From Bacillota bacterium (GTDB taxonomy: Bacteria > Bacillota_I > Bacilli_A > Acholeplasmatales > UBA5453), in contig JAEZHT010000078.1 of the NCBI GenBank assembly GCA_023436805.1, forward strand, positions 1 to 64,000: a stretch of DNA of 64,000 nt, given 5' to 3'. The notes below the pieces were generated by a model, which did not search any database, was not told the DNA's origin, and saw nothing but the letters and a program-made list of their open reading frames with translations. This document shows, one piece after another, positions 7,245-17,500 of the stretch (its first letter is position 1; each line of letters begins with the position of its first letter). Position numbers and translations under genes: made by a program.

Positions 7245-8297
7245 ATGGAGATTAGATTAGAAGGTTTAACGAAGGTATTTACCGACAAGACCGGTAAAGA
7301 AACCAGAGCAGTAGACGAATTAACCATTACAATCCCATCAGGCAAACTGGTAGGCTTGTTGGGTCCATCGGGCTGTGGTAAATCCACGACATTATTCATG
7401 ATCGCAGGGTTACATAAGCCATCGGGCGGTAAGATTTTCTTTGGTGATGACGATGTTACCAAACTTGCCCCAGAAAAAAGAGGGATCGGATTGGTCTTCC
7501 AAAACTATGCACTTTATCCGCATATGACTGTAAGACAAAACATCATGTTCCCGCTTGAAAACCTCAACGTGAGTTTCAAACAAGCTCAAGTATTGGTTGA
7601 AGAAATGGCCGATTTGGTTGGTATTAAAGACCAATTAGATAAGAAGCCTTCTCAACTGTCTGGGGGACAACAACAAAGAGTCGCGATTGCGAGAGCTTTG
7701 GTTAAGAAACCTAGAGTATTGTTACTTGACGAACCACTATCCAACCTTGACGCGAGATTACGTCTTCAAACCAGAGAAGAAATCAAGCGTATTCAAAGAG
7801 AAACCGGCATCACCACTGTCTTCGTCACCCATGACCAAGAAGAAGCGATGTCCATCTCTGACCAAATGGTTGTCTTAAACTATGGCATCATGCAACAAAT
7901 GGCTGCACCACAAGACATGTACAATCAACCAGAAAACCTATTTGTTGCGAAATTCTTAGGTAACCCACCAATCAACACATTCGAAGGTCGTGTCGAATCT
8001 GGACACATCATCGTTGGTGAAGACATTGTTGTTGGTAAGACCAAAGCGAAAGATGGCATTTATGCAGTTGGTATCCGCCCTGAAGATTTCAAGGTTGACC
8101 CAAGTGGATTTGTGGTATCTACAGACCACATCGAACGCATCGGTAGAGATACCATGATCAAGTTCAATTTAGGTGGCGTCGCTATGAGAGCATTGCTTGA
8201 ATCAGACACAGTCACCACCACTGAAACCATCAATCTAATGGTTAAGCCTGGTAAAGTACACCTATTCGATTTAGAAAGTGGTAGTGTGGTTCTATGA
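7245..8297 (+). CDS. ABC transporter ATPase, MalK/UgpC/MsmX type
   Basis: 350 aa cytoplasmic ATPase of a CUT1-type importer. Walker A GPSGCGKST is at 40-48, the Q-loop Gln at 86, signature LSGGQ at 138-142 and Walker B LLLDEP at 159-164. A C-terminal TOBE/regulatory region of about 110 residues is as in MalK. RBS AAGGAG precedes the ATG. Its stop overlaps the next permease start by 4 nt. Sequence alone would suggest sugar import, but the operon also encodes a thermonuclease and OB-domain lipoproteins, so the substrate may be nucleotides or oligonucleotides (inference). ATPases of this class can also serve several permeases. Confidence 0.93.
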   Translation: MEIRLEGLTKVFTDKTGKETRAVDELTITIPSGKLVGLLGPSGCGKSTTLFMIAGLHKPSGGKIFFGDDDVTKLAPEKRGIGLVFQNYALYPHMTVRQNIMFPLENLNVSFKQAQVLVEEMADLVGIKDQLDKKPSQLSGGQQQRVAIARALVKKPRVLLLDEPLSNLDARLRLQTREEIKRIQRETGITTVFVTHDQEEAMSISDQMVVLNYGIMQQMAAPQDMYNQPENLFVAKFLGNPPINTFEGRVESGHIIVGEDIVVGKTKAKDGIYAVGIRPEDFKVDPSGFVVSTDHIERIGRDTMIKFNLGGVAMRALLESDTVTTTETINLMVKPGKVHLFDLESGSVVL

Positions 8298-9343
8298 AGA
8301 AGCAAGACTCAGGATTAAAACAAATGATCTGGGTCTTTAGAAGTAAATTGCACCATGCCGCAGTGGTTATCGACACCTTCTTATCGAAGAGTGGATTGCA
8401 ATTCATTGTGAGATGGCCAGCGTGGTTAAAAGCGATTTTCTACTTAATCCCAGCACTGACATTATTGATGATTTTCACGTTTTACCCAATTTTCAACTCA
8501 TTCTTAATTTCCTTCTATACCGGATATAACATCCAAAGAGGGGACTTTGATGGGTATACCTTATTTGGTAACTATTTAACGGTTTTAAGACATGCCAATT
8601 TTGGTAGAGCTATTTTTAATACCAGCATGATCGTATTGATTTCCGTCCCAGTCACGATTTTCGTCGGATTGATGATTGCGGTAGCACTCAATGCCATCAA
8701 GCTATTAAGAGGTTTCTATCAATCGATATTCTTCTTACCGTATGTCACCAACTCGATTGCGATCGGGTTAGTATTCGCCTTCATGTTCAAAGGGAACGTC
8801 AACGACTTAACCAACCTTGGGTTAGCCAACCAAATATTGACTTGGGTTGGATTAAAACCAATCGTTTGGATTGGTGTTGGTGCAACCTATTGGTCTGCGA
8901 TGAGCGTCATCTTAATCTACTCCGTTTGGAACGGGTTAGCATTTAAGATCATCGTCTTCTTAGCGGGTATCCAAGGCATTGATAAGCAATACTATCAAGC
9001 CGCACAAATCGATGGTGCATCGAGAAGTAAATCGTTCTATCGCATCACAGTTCCGATGATTTCACCGATGATATTCTATATTTTAATCACATCGGTCATT
9101 GGCGCGTTCAAGACATATTCTAGCGTCGTCGCGATCATCAACCGTGAAGGTTTAATCACCACCGGTGCGAATGGAACCATCAACTTAAAAACCATCGTCT
9201 TCTATATTTACGACTATATCGGCTTGGCATCACAAGATGGACTCATGTCCTACGCGTCTGCCGCCGCCATCATTCTGTTTGGCATCATCTTGGTCTTCAC
9301 GGTACTCCAACTTCAAGTTGGTAAACGTCGAGTCCATTACTAG
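8294..9343 (+). CDS. ABC importer permease 1, MalF-like
   Basis: 349 aa with about six membrane helices after a 45-residue cytoplasmic N-terminus. The MalFGK-type EAA loop that docks on the ATPase is visible as AAQIDGASRSKSFYRITVP. Compared with MalF it lacks the large periplasmic insertion, as is usual in Gram-positive CUT1 permeases. It starts with ATGA overlap on the ATPase gene and is followed after 11 nt, with an AGGAGG RBS, by the second permease. It pairs with that protein to form the channel. Confidence 0.92.
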   Translation: MKKQDSGLKQMIWVFRSKLHHAAVVIDTFLSKSGLQFIVRWPAWLKAIFYLIPALTLLMIFTFYPIFNSFLISFYTGYNIQRGDFDGYTLFGNYLTVLRHANFGRAIFNTSMIVLISVPVTIFVGLMIAVALNAIKLLRGFYQSIFFLPYVTNSIAIGLVFAFMFKGNVNDLTNLGLANQILTWVGLKPIVWIGVGATYWSAMSVILIYSVWNGLAFKIIVFLAGIQGIDKQYYQAAQIDGASRSKSFYRITVPMISPMIFYILITSVIGAFKTYSSVVAIINREGLITTGANGTINLKTIVFYIYDYIGLASQDGLMSYASAAAIILFGIILVFTVLQLQVGKRRVHY

Positions 9344-9354
9344 GAGGCTTAATC

Positions 9355-10839
9355 ATGAAAAGAATTACGAATGAAATTAAGCGTCTAGACCTGATCGCTA
9401 CACTCATTGATATCGCATATGCATTGGTTTATTTGTCATTACTTGGCTATTTCTTCTTCATTTTAGTTGAACCAGTGGTCATCACTGATGTGGTCAACGT
9501 AGAATATGTTTTCTTAGGATTCATCAAAGTGACTTCAGCACAAATGAACGTCTTGATTTCCTTGTTGGTAGGTTACCTATTGGTGTTCGTCCCTACCGCA
9601 GTGAAACACGTCAAACGCGTGGCTGATAAAGAAACCATCGAATTAGACCCATGGGATTACCGTTCACAAGTGCTTTACGCATTCATGGCGTTATTCACAG
9701 GGAACATCGCATCGGCCATCATCCGTTTCATCACTGCGAACAAAATGATGCTCATCATTCAAAACTACAACTTAGGCAAAGGATTCATCGAAGGTTTCAA
9801 AGGCATTGGTAAATTCTTTATGAGTTTGGTTGAAAGCATCAAAGCATTTTTCGCTCATCGTGCAGAATATAAAAACAACATTCAAAAGTTTGGTAAAGAA
9901 AAAGCACGTCAGATGAAAATAGACGCTGAGATTGAACGTAAAGGTTCGTTGTCACAACAAGACCTTGAACGCGTTGGACGCAATGACTTGATCATGAAGA
10001 CCTTGGGCTTGGTCGCTATGTACACCTTCCTAACCTTCATCGCGATATTCATTTTCATCCCGTTCTATTGGATGATTCTCACCGCATTAAAGACACACGT
10101 TGAACTCACCACACGTCTCAACCCAAGATTCTTCATTGGCTTGGATGAAATGCAATGGGTCAACTTCAAAGTCGCATTCACAAGATTCAGTTTCTGGCGT
10201 TACCTTGGTAATACTGTAACCGTTGGTTTAATATCGATGGTCGGTACAGTTACCACCACCATCTTGGCAGCCTTTGCGTTCTCACGCTTAGACTTCAAAG
10301 GTAGAGAATTCATCTTCTCCATCCTCCTCATGACCATGATGATTCCAGGTGAACTTTACACCATTACCAACTACATTACCGTTAGAAACCTTGGATGGTA
10401 TGACTCATTCGCAGCACTGATCTTCCCATTCATGACCTCTGTATTCTATATTTTCTTCTTGAGACAATCCTTTAAGCAAATCCCAGATTCGCTTTACAGA
10501 GCCGCTCAAGTCGATGGTTGTGGCGACTTTAAGTATTTAACAAGAGTCATGATTCCAATCGCAAAACCAACCATCACAACGATTACGATTTTATCAGCCA
10601 TCGGTGCATGGGACGCCTATATTTGGCCACAATTGGTTGCGCCAAGTGAGAAGAATTGGTTGATTTCCGTCGCTTTACGTAGTACCAGCTTCGTTGTCGG
10701 TTCAGGCTCAGATGCTAGACCGGTTTACAACATTCAGTTGGCTGCAACAGCTTTAGTTACCGTACCACTACTCATCATTTTCTTCTCACTCAAGAAATAC
10801 ATCATCCGTGGTGTGGGTAGAAGCGGAACCAAAGGATAA
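9355..10839 (+). CDS. ABC importer permease 2, MalG-like with an unusual N-terminal extension
   Basis: 494 aa, about 200 residues longer than a normal MalG-type permease. The C-terminal part (about 215-494) is canonical, with the EAA loop YRAAQVDGCGDFKYLTRVMIP and six helices. The extra N-terminus holds about three hydrophobic segments (roughly 18-38, 58-82 and 105-128) and then a charged, probably helical cytosolic linker (about 150-210). I do not recognise the extension. There is no stop or frameshift at the junction, so the fusion looks genuine. A small hairpin (10862-10874) separates this gene from the solute-binding protein gene. Confidence 0.9.
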   Translation: MKRITNEIKRLDLIATLIDIAYALVYLSLLGYFFFILVEPVVITDVVNVEYVFLGFIKVTSAQMNVLISLLVGYLLVFVPTAVKHVKRVADKETIELDPWDYRSQVLYAFMALFTGNIASAIIRFITANKMMLIIQNYNLGKGFIEGFKGIGKFFMSLVESIKAFFAHRAEYKNNIQKFGKEKARQMKIDAEIERKGSLSQQDLERVGRNDLIMKTLGLVAMYTFLTFIAIFIFIPFYWMILTALKTHVELTTRLNPRFFIGLDEMQWVNFKVAFTRFSFWRYLGNTVTVGLISMVGTVTTTILAAFAFSRLDFKGREFIFSILLMTMMIPGELYTITNYITVRNLGWYDSFAALIFPFMTSVFYIFFLRQSFKQIPDSLYRAAQVDGCGDFKYLTRVMIPIAKPTITTITILSAIGAWDAYIWPQLVAPSEKNWLISVALRSTSFVVGSGSDARPVYNIQLAATALVTVPLLIIFFSLKKYIIRGVGRSGTKG

Positions 10840-10861
10840 GATTTACCCGATTTGGGATTTA

Positions 10862-10874
10862 CAGCCTTAGGCTG
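10862..10874 (+). other. Intercistronic stem-loop before the solute-binding protein gene
   Basis: CAGCC, loop TTA, GGCTG, without a U-tract. Hairpins in this place in ABC operons can mark an mRNA processing or stability point that lets the binding protein be made in excess; that role here is inference. Confidence 0.4.
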
Positions 10875-10904
10875 CTAATCATAAAATTCATTAGGAGGAC
10901 ACAA

Positions 10905-12839
10905 ATGAAGAGAATTACTTCGCTTTTAATCGTTCTGTTTGCGATTGTCATGTTAACCGCATGTGCTAAGCAAAGAGACCAAGCGCCTACCATCTCCGGT
11001 GCACAACTCAACCCAGTCGTGCAACAAGGCGGTACGTACAACCCTCTAGACGGCGTTACAGCTGACGACCGTGAAGATGGCAACTTAACAGATCAAATTG
11101 TGGTAAGTGGTTTTGACCAAGACGATTTAAATTTCGCTGGTACATACGTTATTACCTTAAAAGTTACAGACTCTGCTGGCAATGAAACCATCGTTACCAT
11201 CAATTTAACCGTTGAAGGTACCACAGCAGCGTTGCCACCAGTGCTCAATGGTATTAAAGCTCAACAAACCTATTTCATCGGTTCTGGTGACTTTAACCCA
11301 ATCGCTGGCGTCACCGCAATCGACCCAGTCGATGGCAACATCACATCGTCGATTCAAGTCACAGGTACATTGTTATTGGATACTCCAGGACAATATACGT
11401 TAACTGTAAGAGTTACCAACCAAGCAGGCGTTAGAGCGTCCGCTTCAATTACGGTAACGGTTGCTGTTTCGGATATTCCATTCCAATTAACAACAGATCC
11501 AATCGAAATTACCTTATGGCATGCGATGGGTGCATCCAACCAAGCGTTACTTGAAAAGTATGCAGCATCATTTAAAGTGAAATATCCAAATGTCACTGTA
11601 GTCATCCCTGCTGGTGTTGGTAACTATGATACTTTAAAGACCAACATGATCAACGCGATTACAGCGAATGCTATGCCTAACTTAGTACAAGCTTATCCAG
11701 ACCATGTCGCTGAATACCTCAATGGTAAAGCGGTATTGAACTTAAACCCATACATCAACTCAACAACTTGGGGTCTAAATGGTCCAGATGCATTGTCTGA
11801 CATCATCCAATCCTACTTAGATGAAAACAGCCAATACGACGCTGCGGGTACTTATTACTCATTACCATTCAACAAGTCCACTGAAGTTATGATTTATAAC
11901 AAGACTGTATTTGATGCATTGTCATTACCAGTACCACAAACTTGGCAAGACATCATCGCAGCAGCACCTGCATTAAAAGCACATGGTGACGCGATTGCAG
12001 AAGCTAAAGTCAGAGCTGCTAACCCAGGCATGTCTGAAATGGCATTAGCACCGCTCATCGCTGCAGCTAAGGCTTTAATCGTGCCTGCATCTTATGACTC
12101 TACAGGTAATGCGTTCATCACATTCACCAGACAATTCGAAGGTGGATACACCGCATTGAATTATCAAACATTCAAAGGCGAATACCTATGGGTTAACAAT
12201 GCGAACACAACCGCTGCGATGCAATTCTTGAAAGACAACAAGTCTGTCATCACATTACCAGAATTCTGGGATCAACAATACGCATCTACCCCGTTCGTTA
12301 ACCAACAAACATTCGTAACCATTGGTTCATCTGCAGGTGTTCGTTACAACGTGCCATCCTCAGACCCAACCACTGGTGAACCAGTATTTGAAATTGGTGT
12401 TGCTCCAGTACCTTACAACGCGGACAAACCAAATGCGAAAGCCGTCATTCAACAAGGTACCAACATCTCCTTGATGAAGACTGGTACAGCACAACAACAA
12501 CTTGCTTCATGGTTATTCTTAAAGCACTTAATCAGCCTTGAAAACACCACTGACTGGGCAATGCAAACCGGTTATCTACCAGTGAGAACCAGTGCTTATG
12601 AATCCACCACATATCAAAACTTCTTAACCAACCCAACAGCCAATGAATTATACATTTCAATGGCAGCGAATGCAGCATACCTACAAAGAAACAATATGTA
12701 CTATGACCCTGCATTCATCGGATCTTCTAGAGCAAGAACACAAGTAGGTCTAGCCCTTGAAAGAATCATGCTTGGGGACGGTAACATTGCCGCTGCATTA
12801 CAAGATGCCTTCACTGAGGCAAACCTAGGCGGACAATAA
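10905..12839 (+). CDS. Ig-fused extracellular solute-binding lipoprotein
   Basis: 644 aa. Signal peptide with lipobox LTAC (Cys20). Two Ig-like domains of DUF5011/HYR type follow (about 27-105 and 111-190), recognisable by YNPLDGVTADDREDGN and DFNPIAGVTAIDPVDGN. A family 1 solute-binding domain then begins near ITLWHAMGASNQ (about 201) and runs to the end. The two Ig modules may act as a stalk holding the binding domain away from the membrane. RBS TAGGAGG. The ligand cannot be read from sequence; its neighbours argue for products of nucleic-acid digestion or for nucleic acid itself. The thermonuclease starts 1 nt after its stop. Confidence 0.88.
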   Translation: MKRITSLLIVLFAIVMLTACAKQRDQAPTISGAQLNPVVQQGGTYNPLDGVTADDREDGNLTDQIVVSGFDQDDLNFAGTYVITLKVTDSAGNETIVTINLTVEGTTAALPPVLNGIKAQQTYFIGSGDFNPIAGVTAIDPVDGNITSSIQVTGTLLLDTPGQYTLTVRVTNQAGVRASASITVTVAVSDIPFQLTTDPIEITLWHAMGASNQALLEKYAASFKVKYPNVTVVIPAGVGNYDTLKTNMINAITANAMPNLVQAYPDHVAEYLNGKAVLNLNPYINSTTWGLNGPDALSDIIQSYLDENSQYDAAGTYYSLPFNKSTEVMIYNKTVFDALSLPVPQTWQDIIAAAPALKAHGDAIAEAKVRAANPGMSEMALAPLIAAAKALIVPASYDSTGNAFITFTRQFEGGYTALNYQTFKGEYLWVNNANTTAAMQFLKDNKSVITLPEFWDQQYASTPFVNQQTFVTIGSSAGVRYNVPSSDPTTGEPVFEIGVAPVPYNADKPNAKAVIQQGTNISLMKTGTAQQQLASWLFLKHLISLENTTDWAMQTGYLPVRTSAYESTTYQNFLTNPTANELYISMAANAAYLQRNNMYYDPAFIGSSRARTQVGLALERIMLGDGNIAAALQDAFTEANLGGQ

Positions 12840-12840
12840 T

Positions 12841-14517
12841 TTGAAAAAGGCATTCTTCTTATTGCTACTTGCGGTATTTACATTCACATTGGTTGGTTGC
12901 GAAGATACCCCACCAGTTGTGGAAGATACACGCTACACCCTCACGGATTTAGCTGGCAAGTCACAAACTGAAATTGAAGCAATATTTGAAGAAGTTGGCA
13001 TTACAGTACAATTTAGAGAGGTTCAAAGTAGCACAGTTGCAGCGGGAACCTTTATTAGATACGTCGGCTATAACGTAGGCGATAAAATCGATAATACCAT
13101 CACCATTCGTATTGAAATCGCAATTCCAGTCCCATCTGCACCAGTCATCAACGGTGCAGATGAGGTTTCGGTTTATGTGTCAGTACAAGGGAATCCACCA
13201 ACATTTGATATTTATGAAGGTGTGACAGCAACCGATTTTAAAGGCAACGATATTCCGTTTGGCAATTTCTTCTATGTATTAGAAATTAAGGATAGTAGTG
13301 AAAACACCCTATCCGAAGTAAACTTCTACCAAGTAGGCGTTTATTATGTGACATATCAAGCGATGAATAGTGGATTATCTACCACCGTCATTCGTAAGAT
13401 CAATGTCGTTGTACCGCCATTTGATACGAACAATACCGATAGTTTACAGCTCGCTGTATCCTATGCGGGTAAATCGTTTATCGATGATGGTATTGGCGTA
13501 GTTACACTCACGACCCATACCGACGCGGACACCACCAACTTTAGAGATTCCGTAACAGGTGATAGATTCACCGTTCGATACTTAGGTATTGACGCGCCTG
13601 AAGCGACATCCAAATATGAACCATGGGGCATCAAAGCTGCCAACTTTGTCAGAGAAACCCTAGACAATGCAGAAACCATCATTCTTCAAGCCGAAGGCAC
13701 AAGAACCGATGGTAACGGCCGTTATCTAGCGTGGGTCTGGTATATCAAAGATGGTAAGACAAGATTACTCAACCTCGAACTCGTTGAAGAAGCCTATGCT
13801 TGGACAAGTGCGGTAGCAGGGACACAATATGGATCCATATTCGTCACTGCACAAGCAGAAACCCAACTCACAGGCCGACGCATCTATGGCGAAGTTGACC
13901 CAGATTTCGACTACTCGACGAGTGGGACACCGATAGAAATTGGTACTTTACTGGATAATTTCAATGATTATACAGGCAAGAAAGTAACCATTACTGGGGT
14001 CATCACATCTAAAGTAGCTCAAAGTATATACATCGAACAAAACAACAGAGGTATATACTTGTACACAGGTTACAACTTAACCAATGAACTACAAATTGGT
14101 AATGAAGTAACCATTCAAGGTTTAGTGCCTGCCGTTTATTTTCAATCGAAACAGTTATCCAACTATTCGATTGACAACATGATTTTGTTATCGACAGGTA
14201 ACCCAGTAGTGATCAATACCATCGCAGCAGATCAAATCTCCCAATATGTGGGCAGAGTGGTCAAAATCGATGGGTTGACCGTGACACAGATTCAATTGTC
14301 TCAATCCGGTTTAACCACCGACGCATACACTGTGGTAGCGAGAGATTCCAATAACAATACCATCAATATACGCGTCGATGATTATACGGCGAAAGTCGTT
14401 CCAAGCTACACATTCAGTGTAGGTGCACAATTCTCGGTTACAGCCCCAGTCACACAATTTAACTCCGGTTATCAATTGATGTTACCAGGGATGGGCAGTA
14501 TAGAATTTAATAATTAA
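12841..14517 (+). CDS. Thermonuclease lipoprotein with PASTA-like, Ig-like and OB-like domains
   Basis: 558 aa. Lipobox LVGC (Cys20) predicts a membrane-anchored surface protein. Order: PASTA-like (about 31-95), Ig/DUF5011-like (about 98-192), staphylococcal-nuclease domain (about 205-350), then two OB-like domains (about 363-455 and 456-558). The nuclease residues match SNase: Asp228 or Asp230 in HTDADT, Arg246, Asp251 and Glu254 in VRYLGIDAPE, and Arg294 in GNGRYLAWVW. It should therefore be an active Ca-dependent DNase/RNase. TNase joined to OB folds recalls B. subtilis YhcR. The start is TTG, 1 nt after the previous stop, with AGGCGG upstream. Likely job: degrade external nucleic acid for the adjacent importer. 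Confidence 0.85.
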   Translation: MKKAFFLLLLAVFTFTLVGCEDTPPVVEDTRYTLTDLAGKSQTEIEAIFEEVGITVQFREVQSSTVAAGTFIRYVGYNVGDKIDNTITIRIEIAIPVPSAPVINGADEVSVYVSVQGNPPTFDIYEGVTATDFKGNDIPFGNFFYVLEIKDSSENTLSEVNFYQVGVYYVTYQAMNSGLSTTVIRKINVVVPPFDTNNTDSLQLAVSYAGKSFIDDGIGVVTLTTHTDADTTNFRDSVTGDRFTVRYLGIDAPEATSKYEPWGIKAANFVRETLDNAETIILQAEGTRTDGNGRYLAWVWYIKDGKTRLLNLELVEEAYAWTSAVAGTQYGSIFVTAQAETQLTGRRIYGEVDPDFDYSTSGTPIEIGTLLDNFNDYTGKKVTITGVITSKVAQSIYIEQNNRGIYLYTGYNLTNELQIGNEVTIQGLVPAVYFQSKQLSNYSIDNMILLSTGNPVVINTIAADQISQYVGRVVKIDGLTVTQIQLSQSGLTTDAYTVVARDSNNNTINIRVDDYTAKVVPSYTFSVGAQFSVTAPVTQFNSGYQLMLPGMGSIEFNN

Positions 14518-14540
14518 AAAATGGAGGAAGAAAGTCGAAA

Positions 14541-17500
14541 ATGAGTACCAAAAGATTCAGTTTCACAAAAGGTATCGTCGCACTAGTTCTAACGCTAGTA
14601 GCAATTCTTGGCTTGGTTGCATGTGAAACACCTGCAAACCCAGACAAAGAGGCTGTTGAAGCAGCATTAGATCAAGTGGCTTTAGTCTATGGACAAGGCG
14701 ATTCAGCATCCAGCGTAACAAGAAATTTAACATTACCAACCGCATTGGGTGAAATCACAATTTCTTGGGCATCTAGCAATGCAGCTGTCATTTCAAATGC
14801 CGGCGTGGTTACTAGACCAAACGCAGACACAGTCGTAACACTCACAGCAACGTTAACATTACGTGAAGAGAGCGATACTGTTGTGTTCTCACTTACAGTT
14901 AAAGCTGCAGAAGCAGCCGCAACACCAGAAGAAGCGCTTGCAGCACTTCAAATTTTCAGTAGCACATTGGTTTACAATGAATCTACTGGCAGATACACCA
15001 CAACTTCAGATTTGTTCTTGCCTACAAGATCAATGAAGTTAGACATCACTTGGTCATCACCTAACACTGCAGTCATTGACAATGTTGGTAAAGTTGTAAG
15101 ACCAGCGTGGGGTCAATCCGACCAAACAGTCATTCTAGTTGCATCCGTTGGTGACGCAACCAGAGAATTCATCATCACTGTACCTGCAATCAATGTTAAA
15201 CCTAACAACATCGCAGTCGCAGAAGCTAAAGACGCATTACTACTTGCTGGTATCGGCAATGGTGTTGCTGCTGACTTAGTATTACCTACCACTGTAGGTT
15301 CTGACGGTGTTACCGTTACTTGGTCTTCAAACAACCCAGAAGTCATTAGCAATGAAGGTGTCGTTGTTCGTCAACAAGAAAATGTCACTGTTACCTTGAC
15401 AGCTACCTTAACTAAGGGTACTGCTTCAGATACTAAGACATTCGATGTTGTCGTATTATCATTCGCACCATTCACAGAAGTTGCATCTATCCAAGCTGCA
15501 ATCGATCTATCTATTGCAAATAGAAAATTATCACCTGCACCAGACACTTACGCTAAGATTGAAGCCGTAACAGTCGTTGGTATCTCTGGCGATGGTTACA
15601 TGATTTATGATGGCGCAAGCTTATTATTCGTATTCACAAGCGGTACACCAGCAGAATCTATTAAAGTTGGTGACGTTTATGATATCACTGGTTTCGTAGA
15701 CTACTACTTTGGTTCATGGCAATTCAACGGTACTAAGAGTGCCGAAATGCCTACCATTCTTAAGGCTTCTACAGAACCTGCGAAAGTACTAGAACCTCAA
15801 GCATTACCTGGTACAATCGTTCAATATGTAGCATCTCTACCTACAACTTATACACAAGAAGCACCGTTCCCTTACGCATACGTCGAATTCGAAGGTAAAG
15901 TAAGAGTTCAAGGTACTGGTAACTATGATGTGTTCCTAGTTGATTTCAATTATGCAGGTTCCGGTATTAACTCTAATGCCAACTCACCTCATACTACAGA
16001 CGCGTTGATGATTTACTACAAATCTAACATCGATGCATTACGTCAATTTGACGGTCTAAAAGTTAAGTTCAGCGCATTCTTGTATTCTTATAGAACAGAC
16101 AGAACCATCTTCACATTCATCTTCACAGGTGTTGCTGCAGATATCGAAGTTTTACCTATGACTGATCAAGAATCTGTTGACGCAGCTAAAGTTCAAGCAA
16201 TCGCGGGTCTACCTGCAATTCAAGAAACTGCCGCTACATTGACATTACCTACCGATTTACTTGGTACAACCATCGTTTGGACCTCCTCAGATAACGCATT
16301 AATCAACCCTACTACCGGTGTTGTTACACCAGTTGAAGGTTCACAAACCGCCGTTACATTGACAGCAACCATCACTAAAGGTTCTGCATCCGGTGTTCAA
16401 ACATTCGTTGTTAAAGTCGGACAAATCCCTCTATCAACCGTACAACAAGTGGTTGATGCTCCAGTAAACTCTACTGTTTACCGTGTTCAAGGTACTGTTA
16501 CAGCATCTGAATACTACAGAACATACTTCATTCAACAAGGTGATGCAGGTATTGCTATTTACACATCTGACGCAACCATGTTGGCATTATTGAAGGCTAA
16601 CGTAGGCAAAGACGTTGAAGTCATCGGTACTAGAGGCGCATTCAATGGCTTAAGACAAATGGCTCCACAATCCGTCAAGGCTTTAGGTACTACAGGTACT
16701 GTAACTGCAGTGAATGTTGACGCAGTCGCATTAAATGCAACTGACATGTTACCTTACCAAGGCAGACTAGTTACATTAACTCAATTAAAGGTTACAAACC
16801 GTGCAGTTGACCAATATAACAACGTTACATTGACATTAACTCAAGTTGCAACAGGTAGAACCATTCTAATGAAGTGGGACTCCCGTCTTGCATTATCTAC
16901 AGCAGCTGCTACCTTATTAGGTACATTGACTGTTGGTAAAGAAATTTCTGTTACAAACGTCATGGCTTGGTTAAATAACCCTTATTTATACTTTACAGAT
17001 TCTACAATCGTGACTGAAGTTGCAATCACAGACGCTTCTAAAGTTGCTGGTGATAAAGCAGCATTATCATTACCTGCAGAAGTGAAGACAGCTACACCAT
17101 TAACTTTACCTGCAACAGGTGCTAACGGCGCAGCAATTACTTGGGCAACCGATAACGCAGCAGTCATCACTGCAGCTGGTGTTGTAGCTCTTCCAGCATC
17201 AGGCACAGTTACAGTTAAATTAACTGCAACCTTAACTTTAGGTTCAGTGACTGAAACTAGAGAATTCAATATTGTTGTTGGATTATCTGACCAAGATTTA
17301 GTAGACGCAGACGCGGCAGCTCTAGTCGTAGTAGCAGCTCACACTGCACCTACAACCATCACATTACCTGCAACAGGTTCTAATGGTTCTGCGATTGTTT
17401 GGACATCTTCAAACAACGCATTGATCGACCCAGCAACTGGCGCAGTCGTGATGCCACAAAGTGGACAAGTTGTCGTTACATTAACTGCAACATTATCCCT

